Shown: one piece after another, positions 35,301-44,092 of the stretch
How positions within the stretch are numbered: the first letter of the stretch is position 1
Layout: every line of letters starts with the position of its first letter
Source of the DNA: an uncultured Allorhizobium sp.
Lineage (GTDB): Bacteria; Pseudomonadota; Alphaproteobacteria; Rhizobiales; Rhizobiaceae
Direction: 5' to 3'
Assembly (NCBI GenBank): GCA_958439205.1
Contig: OY288189.1
Span: 2,061,001-2,125,000, forward strand
DNA: 64,000 bases
Notes under the pieces: generated by a model
The model's input: only the letters and a program-made list of their open reading frames with translations
Told to the model about the DNA's origin: nothing
The model's database searches: none
Translations under genes and position numbers: made by a program

Positions 35301-35471
35301 ATCGGCGCCGTTGTCGGCACCCAGCCATTTGGTGGTTCCGGCATGTCCGGCACCGGCTTCAAGGCGGGTGGTCCGGCTTACCTCAGCCGGTTTGCTGTCG
35401 AGCAGGTGATCTCGGTGAATACGGCCGCTGCCGGCGGCAATGCCAGCCTGATTGCGATCGGCGAGGGGTGA
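32352..35471 (+). CDS. putA: Bifunctional proline dehydrogenase / glutamate-semialdehyde dehydrogenase
   Basis: A 1039-residue enzyme converting proline to glutamate in two steps. It has an N-terminal alpha domain, an FAD-binding proline dehydrogenase barrel (about 170-480, with FTVDAEEADRLELSLD and ANSSFVAVAGD), and then an aldehyde dehydrogenase domain (about 530-1030). The latter has FACISPWNFPLAIF, IAFTGSTATAQ and the catalytic Cys830 in SAGQRCSALR. It lacks the N-terminal ribbon-helix-helix DNA-binding domain of E. coli PutA, so it is a short, non-regulatory type that relies on the divergent Lrp regulator. The GGAGGTGACA site fixes the start at 32352. Confidence 0.96.
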   Translation: MIKPATTDFPRFEAPYAGDDDQFMRHFASRLTLSESQNGAIDRRATTYIDAIRNNSGSIGGVEDFLREYGLSTREGLALMVLAEALLRVPDALTQDRLIEDKLKEGGWSEHEAHGDSWFVSASAWALGLSARVIRPGETPEGVMRGLVKRLGLPTVRSATKQAMRFLGHHFVLGETIKDALSRAAKSEERGYRHSFDMLGEGARTAEDAQRYFQSYASAIEAIGAHMAKFGKSQQLPNRMGISVKLSALHPRYLATHRDRVMRELVPDLLKLAQMAKAHQLNFTVDAEEADRLELSLDVIAAVFADPSLAGWDGFGLAIQAYQKRAPQVIDYIDTLCQQYGRRMMVRLVKGAYWDTEVKRAQERGLDDYPVWTRKPATDLSYLHCAAKLMEKRARIFPQFATHNALTVSTIIELAGTDRSGFEFQRLHGMGEALYDTLLSGNDRIACRIYAPVGGYRDLLAYLVRRLLENGANSSFVAVAGDKNIPVSALLERPTEKLGLGNGQSARHSQIPMPLGLYGDRKNSAGFEFGDRDNLDQLMARIGQPLAEIAAHPLVPGATGATSEEPVLSPADRSRKVGTVRNATPADVDRAFAAGRKGFAGWSRLPIEERAATLDKMADLMEADRDRLLSLLALEAGKTLDDGVAEIREAVDFCRYYADQARRQFGEAEVMPGPTGELNRLSWRGRGVFACISPWNFPLAIFLGQVSAALVAGNAVVAKPAPQTPLIAFEAVKLFHKAGVPQDVLMLLPGAGDVGAAIAAHPKLAGIAFTGSTATAQAINRTLAAKDGPIVPLIAETGGLNAMIVDATALAEQVADDVVLSAFRSAGQRCSALRILYLQEDIADGMLEMIEGAARELNLGNPLEITTDIGPVIDEKQKAMLEAHIAEMKRSQKVRYAGKVPATGNFFAPHIVELDGPEALTKEIFGPVLHVVRWKAKALDQVIASIDATGYGLTLGVHSRIEATIRTVTEALDTGNIYVNRNMIGAVVGTQPFGGSGMSGTGFKAGGPAYLSRFAVEQVISVNTAAAGGNASLIAIGEG

Positions 35472-35479
35472 GGGGAGTT

Positions 35480-35628
35480 CCACCTCCCCCTTGAGGGGGG
35501 AGGTCGCCGCGAAGCGGCGGGTGGGGGTGAACAACACCACGAGTTCGATGCGAGAGGCTGGGGGCTAGCTCCCAGCCGTCACCCCACCCCGGAGCTTCGC
35601 TCCGACCCTCCCCCTCAAGGGGAGGGTA
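35480..35628. repeat. Rhizobial dispersed palindromic repeat (multi-hairpin)
   Basis: The gap between putA and the convergent YqhA-type gene is filled with nested palindromes. They are a CCTCCCCC/GGGGGGAGG arm near 35483-35503, CCGCGAAGCGG at 35508-35518, GGGGGCTAGCTCCC-type pairing at about 35560-35574, CGGAGCTTCGCTCCG at 35590-35604, and CCTCCCCCTCAAGGGGAGGG at 35608-35627. Such GGTGGGGGTGA...TCACCCCACCC units are scattered through many Rhizobiaceae genomes. It could also act as a bidirectional terminator here. Confidence 0.85.
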
Positions 35629-35635
35629 GTCGGCC

Positions 35636-36157
35636 TCAGATCTTGTCGGCGTCGCTGCTCTTCTTCTTTCCGTTCATCATCACTTCCAGATAGCCCAGCA
35701 TCACAGCCGAGACGACGAAGGCGAGGTGGATCAGCGTCAGCCACATCAGCTTGCCGTCGGTATACTGGTTGGCGTTGAGGAAGACCTGCAGCAGGTGGAT
35801 CGAGGAGATGGCGACGATCGAGGAGGCGACCTTGATCTTCAGGCTGCCGGCATCGAGCTTGCCGAGGAAGGAAACCTGATCATCGGCCTCGTCGAAACGG
35901 CTGACGAAGTTCTCGTAGCCGGAGATCATCACCATGACGATCAGGCTCGCCACGAGCGCCGCGTCAATCAGGGCCAGCATGGCGAGGATCATCTCGAAGT
36001 CTTCGTAGACGAAGACATTCTGGGCGATCTTCAGGAACTTGTAGCCGAAAGACAGCGCATAGACGGCCAGCGCTGCGACCAGGCCGAGATAGAAGGCCAC
36101 CAGAATCCAGCGGCTCGACAGGATGATTTTCTCGATCAGCAGTTCCAGCGATTTCAT
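35636..36157 (-). CDS. YqhA / UPF0114-family membrane protein (TIGR00645)
   Basis: A 173-residue integral membrane protein from [17 protein letters not shown]. It has about four membrane helices (about 14-35, 55-78, 108-125, 135-155) separated by a charged loop ([19 protein letters not shown]). The N-terminal E-K-I-x-L-x-S-R-W and the G-K-L-D-A-x-S-L-K segment are family hallmarks. The function is unknown in all bacteria. The start follows GAGAGGATG. The C-terminus is a short basic/acidic cytoplasmic tail. Confidence 0.85.
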   Translation of the reverse strand: MKSLELLIEKIILSSRWILVAFYLGLVAALAVYALSFGYKFLKIAQNVFVYEDFEMILAMLALIDAALVASLIVMVMISGYENFVSRFDEADDQVSFLGKLDAGSLKIKVASSIVAISSIHLLQVFLNANQYTDGKLMWLTLIHLAFVVSAVMLGYLEVMMNGKKKSSDADKI

Positions 36158-36345
36158 CAAGGCATCCTCTCGGGGGTCAATATTGCAGCGCAAATATTAC
36201 ATCGTTGCCTTCCCAGGCAAGAGGGCGATTTTTGCGGCATGTCGGTTTTGGGCAAATCGGTTTCGCTGTGAATAAAGTCCGCCTACCTGCTTGCCAGTTG
36301 GGCCGCGCCGTCCGATCCTCCGGCCAACAGAAGGCAGGGGGAACC

Positions 36346-38019
36346 ATGACCGTAGCATCCGACATCGATATCGCCCGTGCGGCGTCCAAGCGGCCGATCC
36401 AGGAGATCGGCTGCAAGCTCGGCATTCCCTCCGAAAGCCTCATTCCCTATGGCCATGACAAGGCAAAGATCTCGGCGCCGTTCATCCAGTCGCTCGCGGA
36501 CCGGCCGGATGGCAAGCTGATCCTCGTCACCGCCATCAACCCGACACCGGCAGGCGAGGGCAAGACGACAACCACGGTCGGGCTCGGCGACGGGCTCAAC
36601 CGGATCGGCAAAAAGGCCGTGATCTGCATTCGCGAACCCTCGCTCGGGCCCTGTTTCGGGGTAAAGGGCGGGGCGGCGGGCGGCGGTTATGCGCAGGTCG
36701 TGCCGATGGAGGACATCAACCTCCATTTCACCGGCGATTTTCATGCCATCACCTCGGCGCATAATCTGCTCTCGGCCCTCATCGACAATCACATCTATTG
36801 GGGCAATGACCTCGAGATCGACACGCGCCGCATCACCTGGCGGCGGGTGATGGACATGAACGACCGGGCGCTGCGCCAGATCGTCACCTCGCTCGGCGGC
36901 GCCTCGAACGGTTTCCCGCGCGAGGCCGGCTTCGACATTACGGTTGCGTCTGAGGTCATGGCGATCCTTTGTCTCGCGACCGATCTCGACGATCTGGAGC
37001 GGCGGCTGGGCGCGATCATCGTCGGCTATCGGCGCGACAAGACACCGGTCTTTGCCCGCGACCTCAAGGCCGACGGCGCCATGGCCGTGCTGCTCAAGGA
37101 GGCGCTTCAGCCAAACCTCGTGCAGACGCTCGAAAACAATCCGGCGCTCGTGCATGGCGGCCCCTTCGCCAATATCGCCCATGGATGCAATTCGGTGATC
37201 GCGACGAAGACGGCGCTGAAGCTCGGCGATTATGTCGTGACCGAAGCCGGTTTTGGTGCTGATCTCGGGGCTGAAAAGTTCTTCGACATCAAATGTCGGA
37301 AGGCTGGCCTCAAACCCTCCGCCGTCGTCATCGTCGCGACGGTCCGGGCGCTGAAGATGAATGGCGGTGTCGCCAAGGAGGATCTTTCTCACGAGGATGT
37401 CGCCGCCGTCGAGCGGGGCGCTGTGAACCTCGCGCGGCATCTGGAGAACCTCGCCAAGTTCGGCGTGCCGGCGGTCGTCGCGATCAACCACTTTACCAGC
37501 GATACAAACGCCGAGATTGCCGCCGTCAAGGCGGTCGCCAAGGGGTTCGGTGCTGAGGCTGTGCTCTGCCGACATTGGGCGGATGGCTCCGCCGGCATCA
37601 CGGATCTTGCCGAGGCCGTGGTGCGGATCGCCGACAGCCCGTCCAGCTTCCATCCGCTATATCCGGATGCCATGCCGCTCTTTTCCAAGATCGAGCGGGT
37701 TGCCGCCGAGATCTATCGGGCTGGCGAGGTGACGGCCGACAAGGCGGTGCGCGAGCAACTCGCCGACTGGGAACGCCAGGGATATGGCGATCTCCCGGTT
37801 TGCATTGCAAAGACGCAGTATTCCTTCTCGACCGATCCCACCCTGCGCGGTGCGCCGGAGGGCCATGCCGTGCATGTGCGGGAAGTCCGGCTTTCCGCTG
37901 GTGCCGGGTTCATCGTGGCGATCACCGGCGAGATCATGACCATGCCGGGCCTGCCGCGCGTGCCGTCCTCCGAGCGTATCCGCCTTGACGCCCAAGGGGC
38001 GATCGAGGGACTCTTCTAG
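36346..38019 (+). CDS. fhs: Formate-tetrahydrofolate ligase
   Basis: A 557-residue enzyme that makes 10-formyl-tetrahydrofolate from formate, THF and ATP. Seen: [18 protein letters not shown] (ATP-binding loop, about 66-83), [43 protein letters not shown] and [15 protein letters not shown] at the C-terminus, all typical. Length is normal. The start at 36346 follows AGGGGGAACC. It feeds one-carbon metabolism. It is probably a single-gene unit, as no folD or purU lies beside it. Confidence 0.95.
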   Translation: MTVASDIDIARAASKRPIQEIGCKLGIPSESLIPYGHDKAKISAPFIQSLADRPDGKLILVTAINPTPAGEGKTTTTVGLGDGLNRIGKKAVICIREPSLGPCFGVKGGAAGGGYAQVVPMEDINLHFTGDFHAITSAHNLLSALIDNHIYWGNDLEIDTRRITWRRVMDMNDRALRQIVTSLGGASNGFPREAGFDITVASEVMAILCLATDLDDLERRLGAIIVGYRRDKTPVFARDLKADGAMAVLLKEALQPNLVQTLENNPALVHGGPFANIAHGCNSVIATKTALKLGDYVVTEAGFGADLGAEKFFDIKCRKAGLKPSAVVIVATVRALKMNGGVAKEDLSHEDVAAVERGAVNLARHLENLAKFGVPAVVAINHFTSDTNAEIAAVKAVAKGFGAEAVLCRHWADGSAGITDLAEAVVRIADSPSSFHPLYPDAMPLFSKIERVAAEIYRAGEVTADKAVREQLADWERQGYGDLPVCIAKTQYSFSTDPTLRGAPEGHAVHVREVRLSAGAGFIVAITGEIMTMPGLPRVPSSERIRLDAQGAIEGLF

Positions 38020-38079
38020 CCTCCGGAAACTAACGGGTATTTGTGATATTTCCGCCACGGTGACGCAGATCACAATTCA

Positions 38080-38121
38080 TGATTAAAAGAATCATGTTTT
38101 ATATGTTGACTCAGATAATCA
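38080..38121 (+). promoter_or_regulatory. Two tandem RirA (IRO) boxes upstream of heme receptor
   Basis: TGATTAAAAGAATCA (38080-38094) and TGACTCAGATAATCA (38107-38121) both fit the TGA-N9-TCA iron-responsive operator of rhizobial RirA, 27 bases apart. A 14-base direct repeat, AATCATGTTTTATA, occurs at 38090-38103 and 38117-38130, overlapping the right half of each box. The sites lie 130-175 bases before the heme receptor start and predict repression under iron-replete conditions. Confidence 0.75.
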
Positions 38122-38252
38122 TGTTTTATACGGCGTGATTACGGCGGAAATTTCAGCTCCGCCCCGATTTTGACGCAATCACGTTCGGCCAGCCTGCACC
38201 CCAACCCCGGGTGCGGGATCAGTTTCTGCTGGCCTTTTGAAAGGACATTCGC

Positions 38253-40514
38253 ATGGGCTCCCGGTCTCTCCGCCCCCTCCTGCTTGCCTGCACGGCTCTT
38301 GTGGCCAGCTCTGCCATCCTCCCCGCATTCGCTCAGGACGCCACGCCGGCGACGACGACCACGGGCGACGAGACGCAGCTGCAGACGATCGTGGTCAAGG
38401 GCAAACGGGTGAAGGCAGGCTCGGTGGCCGATACGCCGCTGGCGACGGAAACGACGGCAGAGGAGCTGCGCAAGAAAGAGGTGAATTCCGTTTTAGACCT
38501 TAAGCAGATCGACACAGGCGTGCAGTATTCGTCGACGGACAAGGGTTTCGTCATCCGCGGCATGGAAGGCAATCGCGTCACCACGCTTGTTGACGGTATT
38601 CCGATCCCCTATCTGTCGAACTCTGCGCGCGCCGGTGGGCCGTCCACCTCGACCAATGCGAACGGTGGCGCGACAACCTTCTCGTTCAATGCGCTCTCGT
38701 CGGTCGACATCGTCAAGGGTGCTGACTCCAGCCGTGCGGGTTCTGGTGCGCTCGGCGGTGCCGTCGTTCTTCGCACCCTGGAACCCGAGGACCTGATTGG
38801 TACGGGACGCAATTGGGGTGGCATTGCCAAATCGACCTATGACAGCTCCAACCGGTCGATGGGTGGCAGCCTCGCGGTTGCCGGCCGTTCCGGTAACACC
38901 AGCATCCTGCTGCAGGGCTCCTATACGAAGGGCCATGAGACAGAGAGCACCGGCGACACAGCGGGTATCGGCTTTAACCGCGACGAGGCAAATCCAGCTG
39001 ATTTCACCGAGCGGAACCTGCTGTTCAAACTCCGTCAGCAATTGGAGGGCGGCCATCGCATCGGTGTGACTGCGGAACACTACAACCGTGATCTCGACAC
39101 GGACCTCGAAACGATCGCCGGTGGGACCACATCGTCGCGCGGGTACAACGGGCTCGTCGGCTTCGAAGACAGCCGCCGTGACCGCGTTTCGCTCGACTAC
39201 GATTTCGCCAATGGCGGCGCATTTTTCGATACGGTCCAGTCAACGCTATACTGGCAGAAAGTCCAGCGGGAAGCCGGCAACGAGGGCACGCGCCTCGCGA
39301 ACCCGACGGGTTACTGGTACCGCAACAATGCGCTTGAAGAGGAGTCGGTCGGTATCAGTGGCAAGCTCGACAAGGATTTCGACACGGGCGACCTGACCCA
39401 CAAGCTCACAGTCGCGGGCAGCTATTCCTATTTCTGGACCCAATCCTTCACCGACGGCATGGATGGCTGCATCGCCGGAACCTACGTTGGCACCGCCTGC
39501 AACTCACTCCATGCGGACCAATCCGACATGCCCGATGTCACCGGCAGCCGGTTGTCAGTCCGGGTCGACGATGAGATGCGCCTACGCGATTCCGCCTTAT
39601 TCGTTACGCCCGGGCTCTCCTTCGACTGGTTTGATTACAATCCTCAGGAGACCGACGGGTATAAAGACAATGCCGGTTATGCCGGACTGCCGGATGCCCG
39701 CAGCGGGAACCGCCTCTCGCCCAAGCTGCTTCTCGGCTATGACGTCTCGCCGGACCTGCAGGTGTTCGGTCAGGTGTCGATGGCCTATCGTGCGCCAACT
39801 GTCGATGAACTCTACCTACGTTACACTGGATCAAGCCCCTTTAGCGGTGCTTATGCGGTAGTAGGCAACCCTGACCTTAAGGAGGAGACGGGCACGGGCA
39901 TCGAACTTGGCGCCGACTATGACAGCGGCTCCAGCAAGCTGCGCGTCGTCGGCTTCTACAACGATTACCGCAACTTCATCGACAGCCGTGATATCGGCCC
40001 GGTCGGCAGCTATTCGAGCTATACTGAATACTACAACCGAAGCCACGTGCGGATTGCAGGTGTCGAAATCGGCGGCTCGCATGAGTTCGCCAATGGCTTC
40101 CATGTCAGCGGATCTCTGACCTACACTAGCGCCAAGGATGTGGATGAGGATGAGTATGTCCGTACGGTCGTTCCCTTCCGTGCCATCACCGGCATCGGTT
40201 ACAGCGCGGAAAGCTGGGGTGCCGACCTGACCGGTATCTTCGGCAGCGCCATGCGGGAATCTTCAACGGCCAACGTGTTCAATGCGCCGGGTTACGGTAT
40301 CGCCAATCTGACGGCCTGGTGGGAGCCAAAGCAGTTGGAGGGGCTACGCATCCAGGCTGGCATCTACAATATCTTCGACAAGCAGTATTGGGATGGTGTC
40401 GCCTATCGCGATCTGAGCACCTCGACACCGTCGAACTCGAACACCAACCAGCCGCTGGCCTTCTATTCGGAGCCCGGTCGACACTTCAAGATCTCAATCA
40501 CGAAGACCTTCTAA
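38253..40514 (+). CDS. TonB-dependent heme/hemoglobin receptor
   Basis: A 753-residue outer-membrane receptor. A signal peptide (LLLACTALVASSAILPAFAQ) is followed by a TonB-box/plug region (LQTIVVKGKR; GFVIRGMEGNRVTTLVDGIPI; GALGGAVVLRT) and a long beta-barrel ending in the aromatic HFKISITKTF. The heme-receptor motifs FRAP and NPNL appear as Y512-RAP and N539-PDL, the region that carries the ligand histidine in HmuR/HemR types. It likely imports heme in iron starvation. No hmuSTUV or tonB genes are in this window. The RirA boxes upstream support iron control. Confidence 0.9.
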   Translation: MGSRSLRPLLLACTALVASSAILPAFAQDATPATTTTGDETQLQTIVVKGKRVKAGSVADTPLATETTAEELRKKEVNSVLDLKQIDTGVQYSSTDKGFVIRGMEGNRVTTLVDGIPIPYLSNSARAGGPSTSTNANGGATTFSFNALSSVDIVKGADSSRAGSGALGGAVVLRTLEPEDLIGTGRNWGGIAKSTYDSSNRSMGGSLAVAGRSGNTSILLQGSYTKGHETESTGDTAGIGFNRDEANPADFTERNLLFKLRQQLEGGHRIGVTAEHYNRDLDTDLETIAGGTTSSRGYNGLVGFEDSRRDRVSLDYDFANGGAFFDTVQSTLYWQKVQREAGNEGTRLANPTGYWYRNNALEEESVGISGKLDKDFDTGDLTHKLTVAGSYSYFWTQSFTDGMDGCIAGTYVGTACNSLHADQSDMPDVTGSRLSVRVDDEMRLRDSALFVTPGLSFDWFDYNPQETDGYKDNAGYAGLPDARSGNRLSPKLLLGYDVSPDLQVFGQVSMAYRAPTVDELYLRYTGSSPFSGAYAVVGNPDLKEETGTGIELGADYDSGSSKLRVVGFYNDYRNFIDSRDIGPVGSYSSYTEYYNRSHVRIAGVEIGGSHEFANGFHVSGSLTYTSAKDVDEDEYVRTVVPFRAITGIGYSAESWGADLTGIFGSAMRESSTANVFNAPGYGIANLTAWWEPKQLEGLRIQAGIYNIFDKQYWDGVAYRDLSTSTPSNSNTNQPLAFYSEPGRHFKISITKTF

Positions 40515-40537
40515 CCAAAGCCCTATTCCACCGCCTG

Positions 40538-40570
40538 CGGCGGCGTCCTATCCGGGCGCCGCCGTTCTTC
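40538..40570. terminator. Hairpin terminator between heme receptor and extensin-like gene
   Basis: CGGCGGCGTCC (40538-40548) pairs with GGGCGCCGCCG (40554-40564) with one G-U, followed by TTCTTCG. It lies 24 bases after the receptor stop, in the gap of a convergent pair. Confidence 0.6.
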
Positions 40571-40572
40571 GT

Positions 40573-41523
40573 TCAGCGGCAATACCGAAACCCGTTTTTC
40601 CGCTCGATCACATCCAGATGCATGTGATCCTGATGCGTCGCGTCGCTGCCGGGTGACAGAACCGTGGTGAAATACAGGCAGGCGAGGGCGTTGAAGGCTC
40701 GTTGAAAAGCCGCTTCCGCCGTGCCGTCGTCTTGTCTCGCGATCATCACCGGCATCTTTTCATCGCCGAAGCTCAAACCCGCGATGTCGAGGGCGTTGCC
40801 ATAGGCGTGCTCGGAAATCTTGCCGTCGTCGGCGCTGTTGCGGTTTCGGCAGACGTAATCAGACGCCTGGCTGACGCCTGAGAGCATTGGCTTGTCCGGA
40901 AAGGCGCGGGCTGCTGCCGGGATCAGCAGGTCTCGCGTCATCCGGGCGAGGCTCAGCGCCGTCTCGCAGCGAAGGGTGGCCTCCGGCTCCAGGGCCACCT
41001 CGGGCAGGATGCGGCGAACGGTGACCGGATGGGCGATGCCACAGCCGAATTCGCCGTCGATTGTCTCTTCCTGACTGAAATCAGCGCCAATCGCCTTCAG
41101 GTCCTTCAAGCAGAGCGCCAGGTCTTCCGGCGTTTCCGAGACCGGAGCGGGGTCGGGAGGGGGCGGCGGTGTTGCGGCCTCTGGTTGCGCCGGGCTTTCC
41201 TTCACCTCGGCTTCGGGATCCTCCTGGTCAGGACTTGGCCCGTCCTGCGCCGGATCAGGGCTCGGTGTCTCAGGTTTCGCTTCGGGTTTCTGATCGGCCT
41301 CGTCGCGTGGGTCGGCCAAGGGTTTGGGCGCGTTGTCGGAGGGAAGGGCGGGTTGCTCGCCGGGCTCGGATGCCGTTTTCCCGTCGTCCGGCTTGGTCAC
41401 GGTCTCGGATCCGCTTTCGACCGTCGGCTCAACGGGTTTCAGCGCAGGCGCCGGACCGGTTTGCGGCAGCGTCACGCCGGTTGCTGCAAGCCATATCAGT
41501 GTCAGGCGCGTTACAGTCCTCAT
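40573..41523 (-). CDS. Extensin-like family protein with proline/acid-rich linker
   Basis: About 316 residues. The start at 41523 (MRTVTRLTLIWLAATG) has a GGGAGCGGCG site; an in-frame ATG lies four codons earlier. A signal peptide is followed by a long low-complexity linker (about 25-135) rich in Pro, Glu, Asp, Ser and Lys, then an extensin-like C-terminal domain. That domain has LALCLKDLKAIGADF, FGCGIAHPVTV, RCETAL, YVCRNRN and SEHAYGNALDIAGL. The S-x-H-x-x-G-x-A-x-D core resembles metallopeptidases that cleave peptidoglycan peptides, so envelope remodelling is plausible. It has four conserved cysteines. Confidence 0.82.
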   Translation of the reverse strand: MRTVTRLTLIWLAATGVTLPQTGPAPALKPVEPTVESGSETVTKPDDGKTASEPGEQPALPSDNAPKPLADPRDEADQKPEAKPETPSPDPAQDGPSPDQEDPEAEVKESPAQPEAATPPPPPDPAPVSETPEDLALCLKDLKAIGADFSQEETIDGEFGCGIAHPVTVRRILPEVALEPEATLRCETALSLARMTRDLLIPAAARAFPDKPMLSGVSQASDYVCRNRNSADDGKISEHAYGNALDIAGLSFGDEKMPVMIARQDDGTAEAAFQRAFNALACLYFTTVLSPGSDATHQDHMHLDVIERKNGFRYCR

Positions 41524-41601
41524 CGCCGCTCCCATGCTTGGCCCCGTGGCGACAACGGCGCGAGCCGCAAAAGGTTCGATTTTTCTCGGCTGAAATCCCG
41601 C

Positions 41602-41630
41602 TTGCGCGCGGATGCGCCTCGGGTTATCAA
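41602..41630 (+). promoter_or_regulatory. Promoter of the trp leader
   Basis: TTGCGC (41602-41607) and TATCAA (41625-41630) are separated by 17 bases. The trpL ATG starts seven bases after the -10 element, so the A of the start codon is the probable transcription start. This agrees with the leaderless trpL transcript known in Sinorhizobium meliloti. Confidence 0.7.
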
Positions 41631-41637
41631 ATCGCCC

Positions 41638-41682
41638 ATGAAGATCGTATCGAAGACCTTTGCATGGTGGTGGGCACGCTAA
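41638..41682 (+). CDS. trpL: trp operon leader peptide (14 residues, WWW)
   Basis: ATG AAG ATC... encodes MKIVSKTFAWWWAR and stops at 41680-41682. Three consecutive tryptophan codons at positions 10-12 sense charged tRNA-Trp: a stalled ribosome favours the antiterminator and trpE(G) expression, while free translation allows the attenuator to form. In Sinorhizobium meliloti the leader also yields a small RNA (rnTrpL) and a regulatory peptide (peTrpL); the same may apply here. It has no ribosome-binding site, matching a leaderless transcript. Confidence 0.92.
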   Translation: MKIVSKTFAWWWAR

Positions 41683-41721
41683 CGCGGCCTTGACCAGTCA
41701 TGTCTTCAGACGATTGACCCC

Positions 41722-41757
41722 AAAGCCGCCCGGACACACTCCTGAGGCGGCTTTTTT
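41722..41757 (+). terminator. trp attenuator
   Basis: AAAGCCGCC (41722-41730) pairs with GGCGGCTTT (41746-41754), followed by a six-T run. It lies 40 bases after the trpL stop and about 50 before trpE(G), the expected place for a transcription attenuator. Confidence 0.92.
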
Positions 41758-41805
41758 GTATTCAAGGCGCCGGGAGAGGGCCTCGAAGAACGGAAAAGGA
41801 CTGAC

Positions 41806-43989
41806 ATGTCGACGATTTTGCAGGAAGACGGTGCGGAAGCCTATCAGACGCGCGGCGGTGTGACCGTTTCGCGCAAGCGCCGCCCGACGCCCTATGCCGA
41901 TGCCGTTTCCAGCTATGTCGACAAGCTCGACGAGCGACGTGGTGCTGTCTTCTCGTCTAACTACGAATATCCGGGTCGCTATACCCGCTGGGACACAGCG
42001 ATCGTCGATCCGCCGCTCGGTATTTCCTCTTTCGGCCGTAAGGTCTGGATCGAGGCCTATAACGGCCGCGGCGAAGCGCTGCTGACCATGATCGCCGAGG
42101 CTCTGGCCTCCGTCGAAGACCTGGCGCTGGGGGCTCGCACCGCGACACGGCTGGATCTCGATGTGAAGCAGCCCTCCCGCGTCTTCACCGAAGAAGAGCG
42201 CTCGAAGATGCCGACGGTCTTCACCGTGCTGCGCGCCATCACCGCACTCTTCTATTCGGAAGAAGACGCCGCCATCGGCCTCTTCGGCGCCTTCGGCTAT
42301 GATCTCGCCTTCCAGTTCGACGCCATCGACCTGAAGCTCACCCGTCCCGACGACCAGCGCGACATGGTGCTGTTCCTCCCCGATGAGATCCTCGTCGTCG
42401 ACCACTATTCTGCCAAGGCCTGGATCGACCGCTACGACTTCACCAAGTGCGATGTGACGACCGTCGGCCAGGCGGAAGAGATCGCGCCGGAGCCCTTCCA
42501 GCATACCGATACGATCCCGCCGCGCGGCGATCATCGTCCGGACGAGTATGCCGAACTCGTCACCAAGGCGAAGGAGAGCTTCCGCAAGGGCGACCTGTTC
42601 GAGGTCGTTCCCGGCCAGAAGTTCATGGAACGCTGCGACTCGAAGCCGTCGCAGATTTCCAAGCGGCTGAAGGAAATCAACCCGTCGCCCTACTCCTTCT
42701 TCATCAATCTCGGAAACCAGGAATATCTCGTCGGCGCCTCGCCGGAGATGTTCGTCCGGGTCAATGGTCGCCGCATCGAGACCTGCCCGATCTCCGGCAC
42801 GATCAAGCGCGGTGCCGACCCAATCGAGGATTCGGCGCAGATCCTGAAGCTCTTGAATTCCAAGAAGGACGAGAGCGAGCTTACCATGTGCTCTGACGTT
42901 GATCGCAACGACAAGTCCCGCGTCTGCGAGCCGGGCTCGGTCAAGGTTATCGGCCGCCGCCAGATCGAAATGTATTCGCGACTGATCCACACGGTCGATC
43001 ACATCGAGGGCCGCCTGCGCGATGGCATGGACGCCTTCGACGGCTTCCTGTCGCACGCCTGGGCCGTCACGGTCACCGGTGCGCCGAAGCTCTGGGCCAT
43101 GCGCTTCATCGAGAAGCACGAAAAGAGCCCGCGTGCCTGGTATGGCGGTGCGATTGGCATGGTCGGCTTCAACGGCGACATGAACACGGGCCTGACGCTC
43201 AGAACCGTGCGGATCAAGGACGGCATTGCCGAGGTGCGCGCCGGTGCCACATTGCTCAATGACAGCGACCCGCATGAAGAAGAAGCCGAAACCGAACTGA
43301 AGGCCTCCGCCATGATCGCCGCCATCCGCGACGCCAAGTCCGATCCGAAGTCCAAGCGCGGCGTGGCGCGCGTGGGCGAGGGCGTGAACATCCTGCTCGT
43401 CGACCACGAGGATAGCTTCGTCCACACGCTGGCCAATTATTTCCGCCAGACCGGCGCCACCGTGAACACGGTGCGCACGCCGGTGCCGGAGGAGATCTTC
43501 GATCGGCTCAATCCGGATCTCGTCGTCCTGTCGCCCGGTCCAGGGTCGCCGACGGATTTCGATTGCAAGGCGACGATCAAGAAGGCGCGAGCCCGCGAGC
43601 TGCCGATCTTTGGCGTCTGCCTCGGCCTGCAGGCGCTCGCCGAAGCCTATGGCGGCGACCTGCGCCAACTGGCTGTTCCCATGCACGGCAAGCCGTCGCG
43701 CATCCGCGTGCTCGAACCCGGCCTCGTCTTCGAAGGCCTGGGCAAGGAAGTGACCGTCGGCCGCTACCACTCGATCTTCGCTGATCCCGCAACGCTCCAC
43801 CGTGATTTCGTCATCACGGCGGAAAGCGAAGACGGCACAATCATGGGCATCGAGCATGCGAAGGAACCGGTCGCCGCCGTCCAGTTCCACCCGGAATCGA
43901 TCATGACGCTCGGCGGCGACGCCGGAATGCGCATGATCGAAAACGTGGTCGAGAAGCTCGCGAAGCGGAAGAAGGTGAAGGCGGCTTGA
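41806..43989 (+). CDS. trpE(G): Anthranilate synthase, fused TrpE-TrpG
   Basis: A 727-residue fusion catalysing chorismate to anthranilate in tryptophan synthesis. Residues 1 to about 510 are the TrpE part ([65 protein letters not shown]). After a short linker a class I glutamine amidotransferase follows (about 525-727) with [17 protein letters not shown], the nucleophile Cys in [13 protein letters not shown], and AVQFHPES carrying the His-Glu pair. The fusion and its trpL attenuator are characteristic of Rhizobiales. All catalytic motifs are intact. Confidence 0.97.
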   Translation: MSTILQEDGAEAYQTRGGVTVSRKRRPTPYADAVSSYVDKLDERRGAVFSSNYEYPGRYTRWDTAIVDPPLGISSFGRKVWIEAYNGRGEALLTMIAEALASVEDLALGARTATRLDLDVKQPSRVFTEEERSKMPTVFTVLRAITALFYSEEDAAIGLFGAFGYDLAFQFDAIDLKLTRPDDQRDMVLFLPDEILVVDHYSAKAWIDRYDFTKCDVTTVGQAEEIAPEPFQHTDTIPPRGDHRPDEYAELVTKAKESFRKGDLFEVVPGQKFMERCDSKPSQISKRLKEINPSPYSFFINLGNQEYLVGASPEMFVRVNGRRIETCPISGTIKRGADPIEDSAQILKLLNSKKDESELTMCSDVDRNDKSRVCEPGSVKVIGRRQIEMYSRLIHTVDHIEGRLRDGMDAFDGFLSHAWAVTVTGAPKLWAMRFIEKHEKSPRAWYGGAIGMVGFNGDMNTGLTLRTVRIKDGIAEVRAGATLLNDSDPHEEEAETELKASAMIAAIRDAKSDPKSKRGVARVGEGVNILLVDHEDSFVHTLANYFRQTGATVNTVRTPVPEEIFDRLNPDLVVLSPGPGSPTDFDCKATIKKARARELPIFGVCLGLQALAEAYGGDLRQLAVPMHGKPSRIRVLEPGLVFEGLGKEVTVGRYHSIFADPATLHRDFVITAESEDGTIMGIEHAKEPVAAVQFHPESIMTLGGDAGMRMIENVVEKLAKRKKVKAA

Positions 43990-44000
43990 GGGGATAGGGT

Positions 44001-44018
44001 GGGGCGCTTCGGCGCCCC
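44001..44018 (+). terminator. Hairpin after trpE(G)
   Basis: GGGGCGC TTCG GCGCCCC is a perfect seven-pair stem with a stable tetraloop, 11 bases after the stop codon. The T run is poor (GAAGCTCTGTTTG), so termination may be partial. Confidence 0.5.
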
Positions 44019-44092
44019 GAAGCTCTGTTTGACAGCCCCCGCACTCCGTTGCAGAGTTTCTTTGCGCCACGTTGCCAAGGAGCCATGATCCG

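Noticed and set aside
32436..35540. A very long open frame antisense to putA (over 1000 codons)
   Set aside because: It mirrors the codon structure of putA, is low in typical protein patterns and has no ribosome site or family resemblance. Long antisense frames are common in high-GC genomes.
44001..44092. A riboswitch between trpE(G) and the antitoxin gene
   Set aside because: Only one simple hairpin is present; no conserved riboswitch core is visible.
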